A stretch of 64,000 bases of DNA from PALSA-693 sp963781155 (GCA_963781155.1 CAWAEC010000016.1:434001-498000), one strand, 5' to 3'; shown: positions 9,381 to 18,661, counted from the stretch's first letter. Notes: a model not told the origin generated them from the letters alone. Made by a program: numbers and translations.

Positions 9381-9941
9381 TCAGCCGGTGTGAACCGGGC
9401 TGGCCTCCTCGGCGCCGTCCTCCGTCTCGGCCTCGTAGGGACGTGGTTCCGCCCCCTCGAACAGCTCGTTGGGCCGGCGTACTCGGAGCACCGTCGCCGT
9501 GGTCGTACGCGACAGGTCCACCGGCGGCCTGCCCCCGGTCCGTCGCCGGGGCCCCCAGTCCAGAGCCCCGTTGGACACCAGGTACGCGAACGCCACGAAC
9601 ACCACCACCGCGAAGACCGCCATTTCCGCCAGGCCAAAAGTCCACAGCTGGTGGTACATGACCGCCCACGGGTAGAGGAACACCACCTCGATGTCGAAGA
9701 TGATGAAAATCATCGCCACCAGGTAGAAGCGAACGTCGAAGCGGGCCGCGGGCTGGTACCGAGGGGCGATGCCCGACTCGTAGGGCCCCTCCTTGGCCCC
9801 GGTGGGCCGCTTGGGGCTCAGCATGCGCGACCCCATGACCGACCCGCCGGTGAACAGGATGATCAGCACCAACAGCAGCAGGATGGGCAGGTACTGCTCC
9901 ACATCCGGGATGTTAGCCACCCGGCGCGCCCGGCAGTTCAT
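9381..9941 (-). CDS. nuoA: NADH-quinone oxidoreductase subunit A
   Basis: NuoA is a small membrane subunit of complex I. It has three transmembrane helices, at roughly residues 15-35, 75-95 and 103-123. The conserved segment is KEGPYESG, followed by RFDVRFYLVAMIFIIFDIEVVF. A charged C-terminal tail of about 55 residues, rich in Arg, Glu and Thr, goes beyond the usual family length of about 120. The start could be ATG 9941 or GTG 9920 (VANIPDVEQ); neither has a strong ribosome site. It is the first gene of the operon, so the nuo promoter should lie just to its right. Confidence 0.94.
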   Translation of the reverse strand: MNCRARRVANIPDVEQYLPILLLLVLIILFTGGSVMGSRMLSPKRPTGAKEGPYESGIAPRYQPAARFDVRFYLVAMIFIIFDIEVVFLYPWAVMYHQLWTFGLAEMAVFAVVVFVAFAYLVSNGALDWGPRRRTGGRPPVDLSRTTTATVLRVRRPNELFEGAEPRPYEAETEDGAEEASPVHTG

Positions 9942-10154
9942 TGTGATTGGACGCCGGGTCGTCGACCCGGTCCGTGCTTCTTTGCAGCACTTCTGCTTTT
10001 GTGTGCATTACGCAACACCGCGTGTCGCGAAATGTACCTAGAAGCAAAAATGTCGCAGAGAACCCCGACGAGGGACACGGAATAGCGGCGCGTCCACCGG
10101 CACCGCCGCCCCCCTTGCACCGGGCCGCCCGGCCGGCCGCCTAGATTGCTCGAA
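9942..10154. promoter_or_regulatory. Divergent promoter region between nuoA and the geranylgeranyl-reductase-like gene
   Basis: These 213 bp separate two divergent genes and are AT-richer than the neighbours between about 9975 and 10055. For the rightward gene, TAGATT at 10142-10147 sits 7 nt before the ATG, as expected of a -10 box for a leaderless mRNA. Around 9998-10015 there is an imperfect dyad (GTGTGCATTACGCAACAC). Related stretches, CTTCTGCTTTTG and CTAGAAGCAAAAATG, flank it in opposite orientation. This could serve nuo regulation, but no consensus Rex site was found. Confidence 0.4.
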
Positions 10155-11477
10155 ATGAACGACGCCGCCCCGGTCGCCTCCCGCCGCTGCGACGTGCTGG
10201 TCGTCGGCGGCGGCCCGTCCGGCGCCGCCTGCGCCTACTGGCTGGCCAACGCCGGCCACGACGTCGTCATGGTGGAACGCAAGCACTACCCGAGGGAAAA
10301 GACGTGCGGGGACGGCCTGACGCCCCGATCCGTTCGCCAGCTCGAGGACATGGGGCTCGCGGACGAGCTGGCCGGCGCCGGCCATCGCTTCTCCGGGCTG
10401 CGTTCGCACGGGTTCGGGCGCACCCTGGAGTTGACGTGGCCCAGCCATCCCGATCTTCCCGGCTACGGCTACGTGATCACCCGCCACGATCTCGACGCCA
10501 TGGTCGCCGAGCGGGCCGCCAAAGCCGGCGCCACCGTCTGGGACGGGACCGAGGCGCTCGAGCCGTTGGTGGACGCCGGCCTGCTGCGAGGCGCACGGGT
10601 GAAAGCCAAACCGGGCCCCGCGCCTGACGGCGCCGGAGACGACAGCGACAGCGACGGACAGAGCGACCGCCCGGTGGAGGTCCGGGCCCGCTACACCGTG
10701 GTCGCCGACGGCGCCAACTCCCGCTTCGGCCGTTCGCTCGGCACCAGCCGCAACCGCAACTACCCGCTCGGCATGGCCATCCGCGGCTACTGGAGCTCAC
10801 CTCGCCACGACGAACCCTGGATCGACAGCTGGCTGGACATTCGCGACAAAGCCGGGAACGTGCTGCCGGGCTATGGCTGGATCTTCCCGGTCGGCGACGG
10901 CCGCATCAATGTGGGGATCGGGCTGCTGTCGACCTTCAACCAGTGGAAGGCCGTGAACACCACCCATCTCCTGCAGGAGTTCGCCGAGTACGCCCCGCCG
11001 TCGTGGGGCATCCGGCCCGAGACTGCGTGCGGGCCGGCGACGGGCGGGCGCCTGCCGATGGGCATGTCGGTCGGTCCCCACGCCGGGCCGACCTGGCTGG
11101 TCGTCGGCGACGCCGGCGGCACCATCAATCCCTTCAATGGGGAGGGCATCGCCTACGCCTACGAGTCGGGGCGCTGGGCGGCCGATGCCGTGCACCTGGC
11201 GCTCACGAGTGGAGACGGGCTGGCCTTGCAGACCTACCAGGAGCGCCTCGACGCGACCTACGCCCTCTACTACAAGGTGGCCCGGGCCTTCGTGCGCATC
11301 ATCGGACGCCCCGAGCTGATGAGGGTCCTGGTGACCACGGGGATGCGCAGCCGGACGCTGATGGAATGGGTGCTGCGGATCATGGCGAACCTGCTCCGCC
11401 CCGATGAACTGGGCCCGGCGGAAGCCGCATACCGGGCCGTGGCCGCCCTGGCGAACCTGGTGCCCGAAGCGACCTGA
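10155..11477 (+). CDS. Geranylgeranyl reductase family FAD-dependent oxidoreductase
   Basis: This is a flavoprotein of the geranylgeranyl reductase family, which saturates isoprenoid chains such as menaquinone tails or lipid side chains. The N-terminus has the Rossmann dinucleotide motif VLVVGGGPSGAACAYWLA, then YPREKTCGDGLTPRSV, typical of the family. The second FAD motif, VGDAGGTINPFNGEGI, lies near residue 320. ATG at 10155 is preferred to the in-frame TTG at 10146 because the -10-like TAGATT ends at 10147, predicting a leaderless transcript. Position beside complex I suggests a menaquinone role (inference). An acidic insert around residue 160 (DGAGDDSDSDGQSD) is unusual. The gene converges on hemL with a 16-bp gap. 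Confidence 0.88.
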   Translation: MNDAAPVASRRCDVLVVGGGPSGAACAYWLANAGHDVVMVERKHYPREKTCGDGLTPRSVRQLEDMGLADELAGAGHRFSGLRSHGFGRTLELTWPSHPDLPGYGYVITRHDLDAMVAERAAKAGATVWDGTEALEPLVDAGLLRGARVKAKPGPAPDGAGDDSDSDGQSDRPVEVRARYTVVADGANSRFGRSLGTSRNRNYPLGMAIRGYWSSPRHDEPWIDSWLDIRDKAGNVLPGYGWIFPVGDGRINVGIGLLSTFNQWKAVNTTHLLQEFAEYAPPSWGIRPETACGPATGGRLPMGMSVGPHAGPTWLVVGDAGGTINPFNGEGIAYAYESGRWAADAVHLALTSGDGLALQTYQERLDATYALYYKVARAFVRIIGRPELMRVLVTTGMRSRTLMEWVLRIMANLLRPDELGPAEAAYRAVAALANLVPEAT

Positions 11478-11493
11478 GCAGCCCGCCCGCCGC

Positions 11494-12792
11494 TCAGGAG
11501 CAGGTGGTCAGGGCTTCCGCGGCGGCGGCGAACGCGTCGACGGTCAGGTTCAGGTCGGCGTCGGTGTGCGCCAGGCTCGGGAAAAAGACCTCGTATGCTC
11601 CCGGCGCGATCGCCACTCCGCGCTCCAGCAGGCCGTGCATCAAGCCCGGGTACCGGCCGGTAGCGGCTGACCGCTGCGCACCCTCGTACTCGCGGACCGG
11701 CTGCGCCGCGAAGAACACTCCTACGAGCGGGCCGGCCACCGGGACCTGGACGTCGCCGCCCAGCGCCGGCGCCTGCCGGAGCGCCTCCGCCAGGTCCGCG
11801 CCGAAACGGGCCACCCGGGCGGACAGAACCGGGTAGGCCGACCGGTCCAGGTGTGCCAGCACAGCCAAGCCGGCCGCGGTGGCCAGCGGGTTGCCGGACA
11901 ACGTACCGGCCTGGTACACGGGCCCGGCCGGGGCCAGGTGTTCCATCACGTCCCGACGCCCGCCGAAGGCAGCCAGGGGCAGGCCCCCGCCGATGACCTT
12001 GCCGAAGCACCACAGGTCCGGCGTCACACCGAATACCTCCGCTGCTCCTCCGTACGCCAGACGGAAGCCGGTGATGATCTCGTCGAAAATGAGCAGGGCT
12101 CCCACCCGATCGCACTCCTGGCGCAGTCCTTGCAGAAAGCCGGGCTCGGGGGGGACCAGGCCCATGTTGGCTGCCACCGGCTCGACGATCACGCACGCCA
12201 CCTGGTCGCTGAGCCGGGGCACCACGTTGTACGGCGCAACCACGCTGTCGGCCACTGCGGCCCGGGCCACCCCCGCGGACGCCGGCAGGCCCAGGGTCGC
12301 CACGCCGCTACCCCCGCTCGCCAGCAGGCTGTCGCTGTGACCGTGGTAGCAGCCGGCGAAGAGCACAATCCGGTCCCGTCCTGTTGTCCCCCGGGCCAGC
12401 CGGACCGCGGACATGGCCGCCTCGGTCCCGCTGTTGACCAGGCGGACCTCTTCGCAACCGGCGACCCGGGCGCAGATCTCCTCCGCCAGGAGCACCTCGC
12501 GCTCGGTAGGAGCCCCGAACGACGTTCCGTCCACGGCCGCCGCCTGCACTGCCTCCACCACAGCCGGGTGGGCGTGACCGAGGATCGACGCCCCGTACGA
12601 TTGGACGTAGTCGATGTAGCGGTTCCCATCGACGTCCCAGACATACGGGCCCCGGCCTCGGGCCACGAAATACGGGGTGCCCCCGACCGAGCGGAAGGCG
12701 CGCACGGGCGAGTTGACACCCCCGGGGATGGACCGGACGGCCCGCTCGAAGAGGGACTCACTCCTCGACTCCGGATGTGCGCTCTCACCCAT
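11494..12792 (-). CDS. hemL: Glutamate-1-semialdehyde 2,1-aminomutase
   Basis: HemL converts glutamate-1-semialdehyde to 5-aminolevulinate using PLP, the second step of the C5 heme route started by HemA nearby. The 432-residue product has the family signatures IPGGVNSPVRAF near the N-terminus and LVNSGTEAAMSAVR. It also has FDEIITGFR, and the PLP lysine in FGKVIGGGLPLAAFGG near residue 265. TLSGNPLATAAGLA follows. The ATG at 12792 overlaps the hemB stop by 8 bp, so the two are co-translated. Confidence 0.96.
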   Translation of the reverse strand: MGESAHPESRSESLFERAVRSIPGGVNSPVRAFRSVGGTPYFVARGRGPYVWDVDGNRYIDYVQSYGASILGHAHPAVVEAVQAAAVDGTSFGAPTEREVLLAEEICARVAGCEEVRLVNSGTEAAMSAVRLARGTTGRDRIVLFAGCYHGHSDSLLASGGSGVATLGLPASAGVARAAVADSVVAPYNVVPRLSDQVACVIVEPVAANMGLVPPEPGFLQGLRQECDRVGALLIFDEIITGFRLAYGGAAEVFGVTPDLWCFGKVIGGGLPLAAFGGRRDVMEHLAPAGPVYQAGTLSGNPLATAAGLAVLAHLDRSAYPVLSARVARFGADLAEALRQAPALGGDVQVPVAGPLVGVFFAAQPVREYEGAQRSAATGRYPGLMHGLLERGVAIAPGAYEVFFPSLAHTDADLNLTVDAFAAAAEALTTCS

Positions 12793-13768
12793 GCAGGGTC
12801 TCGGCCAGCTCTCCCGCCAGGTACGTCAGGATCATGTCGGCTCCGGCCCGCTTGATGGCAAGCGTGTGTTCCAGCGCCACCGCGGGGCCGTCGATCCAGC
12901 CCCGCTCCGCGGCAGCCTTGATCATGGCGTACTCGCCGCTCACGTGATAGGCCGCCAGCGGCACGTCCACCCGGGCCCGCACGGCGGCGATCACGTCCAG
13001 ATAGGCCAGCGCCGGCTTGACCATCACCATGTCGGCGCCCTCGGCGATGTCCAGCGCGACCTCGCGGAGCGCTTCCCGCCGGTTGCGGTGGTCCTGCTGG
13101 TAGCCCCGGCGATCCCCGCCGCCCGCGATGGTGACGTCGACGGCGTCCCGGAACGGCCCGTACAGGGCCGACGCGTACTTGGCTGCGTAGGCCAGGACCG
13201 CCACGTCCGTAAACCCGGCTTCGTCCAGACCCACCCGGATCGCCCCCACCTGCCCGTCCATCATGCCGGACGGTGCCACCACCGTCGCCCCGGCGGCCGC
13301 CTGCGCTCGGGCGACTTCGGCGTAGCGGGTGAGGGTGCGGTCGTTGTCGACACGACCCCGCGGGTCGAGGATTCCGCAATGGCCGTGGTCGGTGTACTCG
13401 TCCAGACAAAGGTCGGCGATCAGCACCAGGTCTTCACCGAGGTCGTCGGCCAGCCGCCGCAGGGCAACCTGCACGATCCCGTCTGGATCGCTGGCGCCGC
13501 TGCCGACCGGATCCTTGCGCGCCGGGATGCCGAACAACACCACCGCCGGCACGCCCAGTGACGCCAACCGGTGCGCCTCCTTCACCAGCGTTTCGGTGGT
13601 GTGCTGGACCACGCCGGGCAGGGACGGGACGGGTTGCGGTTCGTCAATGCCCTCCCGCACGAACAGCGGGGCGATCAGGTCGGCGGGAGTCAACACCGTT
13701 TCGGCCACCAGGTCCCGCAAACGGGCCTGGCCGCGCAAACGACGCATGCGGGTGGCGGGAAAGGACAT
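12785..13768 (-). CDS. hemB: Delta-aminolevulinic acid dehydratase (porphobilinogen synthase)
   Basis: HemB condenses two 5-aminolevulinates to porphobilinogen. It has 327 residues from ATG 13768 (MSFPATRMRR); the open frame upstream overlaps the TetR gene and is not conserved. The metal-binding region DLCLDEYTDHGHCG keeps only part of the zinc cysteine set (the aspartate-rich, Mg-type arrangement). The two Schiff-base lysines sit in YAAKYASALYGPFRDA and MVMVKPALAYLD. It lies between a TetR gene and hemL in the heme block. Confidence 0.96.
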   Translation of the reverse strand: MSFPATRMRRLRGQARLRDLVAETVLTPADLIAPLFVREGIDEPQPVPSLPGVVQHTTETLVKEAHRLASLGVPAVVLFGIPARKDPVGSGASDPDGIVQVALRRLADDLGEDLVLIADLCLDEYTDHGHCGILDPRGRVDNDRTLTRYAEVARAQAAAGATVVAPSGMMDGQVGAIRVGLDEAGFTDVAVLAYAAKYASALYGPFRDAVDVTIAGGGDRRGYQQDHRNRREALREVALDIAEGADMVMVKPALAYLDVIAAVRARVDVPLAAYHVSGEYAMIKAAAERGWIDGPAVALEHTLAIKRAGADMILTYLAGELAETLHG

Positions 13769-13784
13769 CACCCCCACCGTACCT

Positions 13785-14483
13785 TCAGGCTCCCGGAAGC
13801 CCGAGCACGCGGGCCAACAGTCGCATCTCGTACTGGAAGAGCGCATCGAAGTCCGTCGTCGCGCCCACGTAGTGCCCGAACAGCTCGAAACTGACCATCC
13901 CGAGCAGCAGGGTCCACGCCGACACCGCAGCCGCGACGGCCTCCGGCGGGCGGCCCGGCAACAGGTCGGACTCGAGCGGCCGGATCGCTTCGGCCAGACC
14001 GGGAGCGGCCGGCGGCAGCCATGCCGGCGGGGGGGCTCCGGGCGGGACGGCCTCGGCAAAGATGTCGACCATCACCCGGGTCACGACCAGGGAGGCCTCC
14101 ACCGTGTCGCGAGGGGCGTGGTAGCCGGGGACGGGCGACCCGTACACCAGGGCCCACTCGTGCGGGTGCTGGCGTCCCCACCTGCGCACCCCTTCCGCGA
14201 CGGCCAGCCACCGGTCCAGGAGCCCGGGGCCAGCCGACGCGCCGGCGCCGGCGGCGGCCGCACCCACCGCCTCGTAGGCGTCGATGATGAGGGCCGTCAG
14301 CAGCGCATCCCGGTTCGGGAAGTAGCGGTACAGGGCCGAGGGTGCCATCTCCAACCGGCGCGCCACCGCCCGGAGCGACAGCCCCGGGGCCCCCTCGGCC
14401 GCGAGCTCCTCGTGCGCCGCGGCCAGGATCTCCCGGGTCAACTCGGCTCGGACCCGGGCCCGGGCCCGGCTCGGTGCAGACAT
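13785..14483 (-). CDS. TetR/AcrR-family transcriptional regulator
   Basis: This is a 232-residue TetR-type repressor. The N-terminal HTH spans about residues 15-60 (LSLRAVARRLEMAPSALYRYF), and the remainder is an Ala-rich ligand domain. ATG at 14483 lies 6 nt downstream of TAGGGT (14490-14495 on the complementary strand), a leaderless arrangement; an in-frame GTG at 14489 is the alternative. It is divergent from the nitroreductase-family gene at 14548 with a dyad between them, so it probably controls that gene and itself (inference). It interrupts the hem genes without being related to heme. Confidence 0.88.
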   Translation of the reverse strand: MSAPSRARARVRAELTREILAAAHEELAAEGAPGLSLRAVARRLEMAPSALYRYFPNRDALLTALIIDAYEAVGAAAAGAGASAGPGLLDRWLAVAEGVRRWGRQHPHEWALVYGSPVPGYHAPRDTVEASLVVTRVMVDIFAEAVPPGAPPPAWLPPAAPGLAEAIRPLESDLLPGRPPEAVAAAVSAWTLLLGMVSFELFGHYVGATTDFDALFQYEMRLLARVLGLPGA

Positions 14484-14498
14484 GCCCACACCCTAGCA

Positions 14499-14528
14499 GA
14501 ACAATGCCCCTTTACCAGAACGTTGTTC
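14499..14528. promoter_or_regulatory. Candidate TetR operator
   Basis: The inverted repeat GAACAA (14499-14504) and TTGTTC (14523-14528) flanks an internal AACGTT. It lies between the divergent TetR gene and the deazaflavin nitroreductase-family gene and next to the TetR -10 box. Assignment as the operator is inference from position and symmetry. Confidence 0.45.
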
Positions 14529-14547
14529 GCGATTAAGATCGCCGTTC

Positions 14548-15006
14548 ATGGCTACTACCCCTTACCGCCGGCCCGGATGGTTCACCCGGAACGTCTTCAA
14601 CCGTACGGTCGCGGGCCTGACCCGCCTCGGCGTCAGCGTCCTCGGGTCTCGTGTCCTGGAGGTCAAGGGCCGCAAGAGCGGCCAACCCCGGCAAACCCCC
14701 GTCAATCTCCTCAGCTTCGAGGGCGTCGACTACCTGGTCGCCCCTCGGGGCGAGGCCGAGTGGGTGCGCAACGTCCGGGCCGATGAAGGCCGGCTGGCCC
14801 TGCTGCTCGGCCGGCGACGCAGCGAGTGCGTCGGCACCGAGGTGACCGGACCGGAGAAGGTGCCGGTGCTCCGGGCCTATCTGCGCCGGTGGAAAGCCGA
14901 AGTCGGGGTGTTCTTCGAGGGGGTCGGACCGGACTCGACTGATGACGAGCTGGCGAAGATCGCCCCCAACCACCCGGTGTTCCAGCTCAGCTGCCGCCCG
15001 GCTTGA
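14548..15006 (+). CDS. Deazaflavin (F420)-dependent nitroreductase family protein
   Basis: This 152-residue protein belongs to the DDN/DUF385 family of split-barrel F420H2-dependent reductases found in actinobacteria. It has the typical order: a basic amphipathic N-terminus (RPGWFTRNVFNRTV), VLEVKGRKSGQPRQTPVNLL, YLVAPRGEAEWVRNVRA, then a C-terminal FEGVGPD and NHPVFQL ending. The substrate is unknown. It starts at ATG 14548, divergent from a TetR gene. Its 3' end overlaps the cobA-hemD stop by 20 bp on the opposite strand. Confidence 0.88.
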   Translation: MATTPYRRPGWFTRNVFNRTVAGLTRLGVSVLGSRVLEVKGRKSGQPRQTPVNLLSFEGVDYLVAPRGEAEWVRNVRADEGRLALLLGRRRSECVGTEVTGPEKVPVLRAYLRRWKAEVGVFFEGVGPDSTDDELAKIAPNHPVFQLSCRPA

Positions 15007-16456
15007 GCACACCCACCAGCGCTGCCACCAGGCCCGGGAGGGTGTGCTCCTCCGCCACCGCCGTGACGTCCACCCCGGCTGAGGTGGCGGCGGCCGCCGT
15101 GGTCGGGCCGATGCACGCCACCACCGGCGGCAGAGCCTCGAGGCCGGCCGCGGCCACGAAGCTGTGGACGGCCGACGCCGAGGCGAAACAGATGGCGTCG
15201 GCGCCGGCGGCCGCGGCCCGCTCCGCCGGCGTCAAGGTCAGTCCGACCGTCTGGTAGGCCATCACCGCGTCCACCTCCCACCCCGACGCGGCCAGGCCGT
15301 CCGGGAGGACATCCCGCCCGGCGGCGGCGCGTGGCAGCAGTACCTGACCGCCGGTGGGAGGCGGATCCGGGAATGCCTCCAGCAGGGCCTCTGCGACCGC
15401 CCGGGCCGGCACCAGATCGGCGGCCAACCGCCAGGAAGCCAGAGCCTCGGCTGTCCCCGGGCCGACGACCGCGAGGCGGGTGGCGCCAAAGGACCGGGCG
15501 TCGGGGAGCCGTGCTAGCAGCGCCTCGACGGCGTTGGCCGAGCTGAACACGACCCAGTCGTAGCGGCCCTCTCGCAGCCGCTGGGCCGCCCGGTCCAGCG
15601 CCGCTCCGCCGTCCGGAGCCGGGTCGATCCGGATCGTCGGCACCTCGATCGGTCGAGCGCCCAGGTCGCGGAGCAACTCGGACAGCACGCTGGCCTGGGC
15701 GCGGGCCCGGGTCACGACAACGTGCCGGGCGAAGAGGGGCCGGCGCTCGTACCACTCCAGGTCGAGGCCGGCGACCGCCCCGATGACGAGGGTGACCGGC
15801 GGCTCGAGTGGCGTCTCGCCCAGCTCGTCGAGGCGCATCCGGATCGAACGCTGCTCAGGTCGGGTACCCCAGCGCACGGCTAGCACCGGCGTATCCGGCG
15901 CCAGCCCGCCGGCCAGCAGGCGGGCTGCGATGGCGTCTCGATGGGCGACGCCCATCAACACCACCACGGTCCCGCCGGCCGCAGCCAGCGCCTCCCAGTT
16001 GGTATCTCTGTCGACGGCGTGACGGCTGTGACCGGTCACGACCGTGAACGAGGTGGCCAGTCCCCGGTGGGTGACCGGCACGCCCGCGTAGGCAGGCACG
16101 CCGATGGCGGAGGTGATGCCCGGCACCACCTCGAAGCGGACTCCCGCTTCCTGAAGGGCCAGAATTTCCTCGCCGCCGCGCCCGAACACGAAAGGGTCGC
16201 CCCCCTTGAGCCGGACGACCGTCCGCCCCGCCTGGGCCTCCCGGACCAACAAGGCGTTGATCTCCTCCTGATGGACCGGACCTCCCGGCTCCTTACCGAC
16301 GTCGATGCGCGTGGCCGACGCAGGGGCCAGATCCAGGAGGCTGGCGTCGGCCAGCCGGTCGTGCACGATCACGTCCGCGCCGCGAAGCACTTCCGCCCCC
16401 CGCACCGTCAGCAATCCTGGATCACCCGGGCCAGCCCCGACCAGGTAGACGGTCAC
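14987..16456 (-). CDS. cobA-hemD: Uroporphyrinogen-III C-methyltransferase / uroporphyrinogen-III synthase fusion
   Basis: This 489-residue protein joins two activities. Residues 1-245 are the SUMT/CobA methyltransferase: VYLVGAGPGDPGLLT at the N-terminus, LKGGDPFVFGRGGEE, and PGITSAIGVPAYAGVPVTHR. It uses SAM to make precorrin-2 for siroheme or cobalamin. Residues from about 250 to the end are the HemD uroporphyrinogen-III synthase (VVVTRARAQ; VFSSANAVEALL; CIGPTTAAAA). GTG at 16456 overlaps the hemC stop as GTGA. With hemC upstream and a precorrin-2 dehydrogenase nearby, both heme and siroheme branches are served. Confidence 0.94.
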   Translation of the reverse strand: MTVYLVGAGPGDPGLLTVRGAEVLRGADVIVHDRLADASLLDLAPASATRIDVGKEPGGPVHQEEINALLVREAQAGRTVVRLKGGDPFVFGRGGEEILALQEAGVRFEVVPGITSAIGVPAYAGVPVTHRGLATSFTVVTGHSRHAVDRDTNWEALAAAGGTVVVLMGVAHRDAIAARLLAGGLAPDTPVLAVRWGTRPEQRSIRMRLDELGETPLEPPVTLVIGAVAGLDLEWYERRPLFARHVVVTRARAQASVLSELLRDLGARPIEVPTIRIDPAPDGGAALDRAAQRLREGRYDWVVFSSANAVEALLARLPDARSFGATRLAVVGPGTAEALASWRLAADLVPARAVAEALLEAFPDPPPTGGQVLLPRAAAGRDVLPDGLAASGWEVDAVMAYQTVGLTLTPAERAAAAGADAICFASASAVHSFVAAAGLEALPPVVACIGPTTAAAATSAGVDVTAVAEEHTLPGLVAALVGVLKPGGS

Positions 16457-17370
16457 CAGGCGCCGTCTCTCAGGGTGGCTTCGCCGCCGGCCAGGAGGTC
16501 CTCCGCGAGCGCGATGCCGAGCTCCGCCGGCGTGGCCCGGGAACCGGTCCGGGACGAGCGCAGCACCACCCGGCCGTCGGCGCTGGCCAGCAACCCGTCG
16601 ATCCGGAGCGACCCGCCGGCCCGGGTCCTCGCCAGGGCGCCGACCGGGAGATCGCAGCCGCCGCCCAGGCGGGCCAGGTAGGCCCGCTCCGCGGTCACCT
16701 CGACCCGACTGGCCGGGTCGTCGATGACGGCCAGCACCCGGCGGGTGGAGTCGTCGCTCGCCCGGCACTCGACCCCGATGGCACCCTGGGCTACCTGGGG
16801 AAGCATGACCTCAACGGGCAGCACCTCGGCGACGCGCTCCGCCAGCCCGAGGCGCTCCAGGGCGGCCACGGCCACCACCACGGCCCCGCCCTCGGGGACC
16901 TGGTTGATGCGAGTGGGGATGTTGCCGCGCAGGCCCTCGAAGGTCAGGTCGGGGCGGACCCAGGCCAGCTGGGCTCGGCGGCGCACCGAGCCGGTCGCCA
17001 CCCTGGCGCCGGCGCCCAGATGCGCCAATCGGGTGCCGACCAGGGCGTCGCGGGGGTCGGCGCGTCCGGGTATGGCGGCCAGGAGCAGTCCCGGCGCGCT
17101 CGACGAGGGCAGGTCCTTGGCCGAGTGGACGGCCAGGTCGGCCCGGCCGTCCAGCACGGCGGCCTGTACTTCTTTGACGAACACCCCCTGGCCGCCGAGC
17201 TCCCATACGGGTACGTCCCGGCGCCGGTCTCCCGAGGTGGAGATCACGACCAGGTCCGTGTGCACGCCGGGGTGGGCGGCCCGCAGGAGGTGGGCGACTT
17301 CCTCGGCCTGCCAGCGGGCCAGCGCGCTGCCCCGGGTGGCGATCCTCAGCGTGGAGTGCAACGCCGGCAC
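16453..17370 (-). CDS. hemC: Hydroxymethylbilane synthase
   Basis: HemC polymerises four porphobilinogens to hydroxymethylbilane on a dipyrromethane cofactor. The 305-residue product has RIATRGSALARWQA near the N-terminus, the active-site VHSAKDLPS, and RGNIPTRINQV. The cofactor cysteine is in ARLGGGCDLPVGA near residue 240. The start is ATG 17370, 16 bp after the hemA stop. The stop overlaps cobA-hemD. Confidence 0.96.
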   Translation of the reverse strand: MPALHSTLRIATRGSALARWQAEEVAHLLRAAHPGVHTDLVVISTSGDRRRDVPVWELGGQGVFVKEVQAAVLDGRADLAVHSAKDLPSSSAPGLLLAAIPGRADPRDALVGTRLAHLGAGARVATGSVRRRAQLAWVRPDLTFEGLRGNIPTRINQVPEGGAVVVAVAALERLGLAERVAEVLPVEVMLPQVAQGAIGVECRASDDSTRRVLAVIDDPASRVEVTAERAYLARLGGGCDLPVGALARTRAGGSLRIDGLLASADGRVVLRSSRTGSRATPAELGIALAEDLLAGGEATLRDGAW

Positions 17371-17386
17371 CGCCGAGGCAGACTGG

Positions 17387-18661
17387 TCAGCGTTCGGTGT
17401 CGAGCTCGAACAGGCGGCGCAGCCCCTGAGCCAGTTGCTCGCCGGCGGGCGTGCCGGCGCCGGCCTTGACGCTGACGGCCGGCTCGTGCAACAGCTTCGC
17501 CACGATGCCGCGCGTCAGGGCTTCGACCGCGGCCACCTGGGACGGGTCCAGGCCGGCCAGGCGACCCCGGAACCGGGCCAGCTCGCTGACGCGGACCGCT
17601 TCCCCGCGCTCGTAGAGGGCGCCGACCAGCGGTGCCACCTCGCGCTGGGCGGCCACGTCCAGATAGCGCTCGACTTCTTCGGCGACGATGGCCTCCGCTC
17701 GCGGCACTTCTTGCCGGCGGCCGGCCATGGCGACCGCCGCCGAGGCGGTCAGGTCGTCCATGTCGAGGAGGGTGACGCCCGACAGGTTCCCGACGGCGGG
17801 GTCGACGTCGCGGGGCACCGCGATGTCGACGATGAGCAGGGGTCGACCTTGCCGCGCCGCCAGGACCGGTTCGAGGTCGGCGGCCTCCAGCAGGATGTCC
17901 GGTGAGCCAGTGGAGGCCAGCAGCACATCCGCCTGGGTCAGTGCCTCGGGCAACGACGACCACTCGATCGCTCGCCCGCCGCACCGGGCGGCGAGCTGGG
18001 TGGCCCGGCTCCACGTGCGGTTGACGACGAGCAGCGACCCGGTGTCGAGCGCGCCGGCCAGGGCCTGGGCCATGGCCTCGCCCATCTCGCCGGCGCCGAG
18101 CACAAGGGTGGTCTTGCCGGACAGCGACCCGAGTTGCGCGCTGGCCACCGCCACCGCGGCCTGGGACAGCGAGGTGGTGCCCCGGGTGATCGCCGTCTCC
18201 GACCGGACCCGCTTGCCGACCCCGAGGGCGTGACGGAAGAGCGTCGAGAGCACCGGTCCGGCCACGGACTGGGCGCGTGCCACCTGCCAGGCGTCGCCGA
18301 CCTGGCCCAGGATCTCGCTCTCCCCCAGCACGGCGGAATCCAGGCCGGCTGCGACCTTGAAGAGGTGGGCAGCAGCCACCTCGTCGTAATAGGAATAGAG
18401 CTGGTCGGAGAACTCCTCCGGGGGCAACCCGCTCCAGGCGCCAAAGAAGTTCCGGATCTCGCTCATCGCCCCGTGGAAGCGGGCTGCGACCGCGTAGACC
18501 TCGGTGCGCAGGCAGGTCGACACGATGACCACCTCGCTCAGGTGTTCACGGCCGGCCAGGTCGTGCAGCGCCTTGGGGGCGCGCGCCGGAGGGACGGTCA
18601 TCGGTTCGAGCACCGGCAGCGGGGTGGTTCGGTGGTTGAGTCCTACGACGACGACAGACAC
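17387..18661 (-). CDS. hemA: Glutamyl-tRNA reductase
   Basis: HemA reduces glutamyl-tRNA to glutamate-1-semialdehyde, the committed step of the C5 pathway. The 424-residue product has the N-terminal catalytic segment VVGLNHRTTPLPVLE and the nucleophile cysteine in IVSTCLRTEVYA near residue 50. It also has LGESEILGQV and the NADPH-binding VLGAGEMGEAMAQAL near residue 190. The start is GTG 18661, overlapping the precorrin-2 dehydrogenase stop by 19 bp. It is typical in length, and HemA plus HemL confirms the tRNA-dependent route to heme. Confidence 0.96.
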   Translation of the reverse strand: MSVVVVGLNHRTTPLPVLEPMTVPPARAPKALHDLAGREHLSEVVIVSTCLRTEVYAVAARFHGAMSEIRNFFGAWSGLPPEEFSDQLYSYYDEVAAAHLFKVAAGLDSAVLGESEILGQVGDAWQVARAQSVAGPVLSTLFRHALGVGKRVRSETAITRGTTSLSQAAVAVASAQLGSLSGKTTLVLGAGEMGEAMAQALAGALDTGSLLVVNRTWSRATQLAARCGGRAIEWSSLPEALTQADVLLASTGSPDILLEAADLEPVLAARQGRPLLIVDIAVPRDVDPAVGNLSGVTLLDMDDLTASAAVAMAGRRQEVPRAEAIVAEEVERYLDVAAQREVAPLVGALYERGEAVRVSELARFRGRLAGLDPSQVAAVEALTRGIVAKLLHEPAVSVKAGAGTPAGEQLAQGLRRLFELDTER

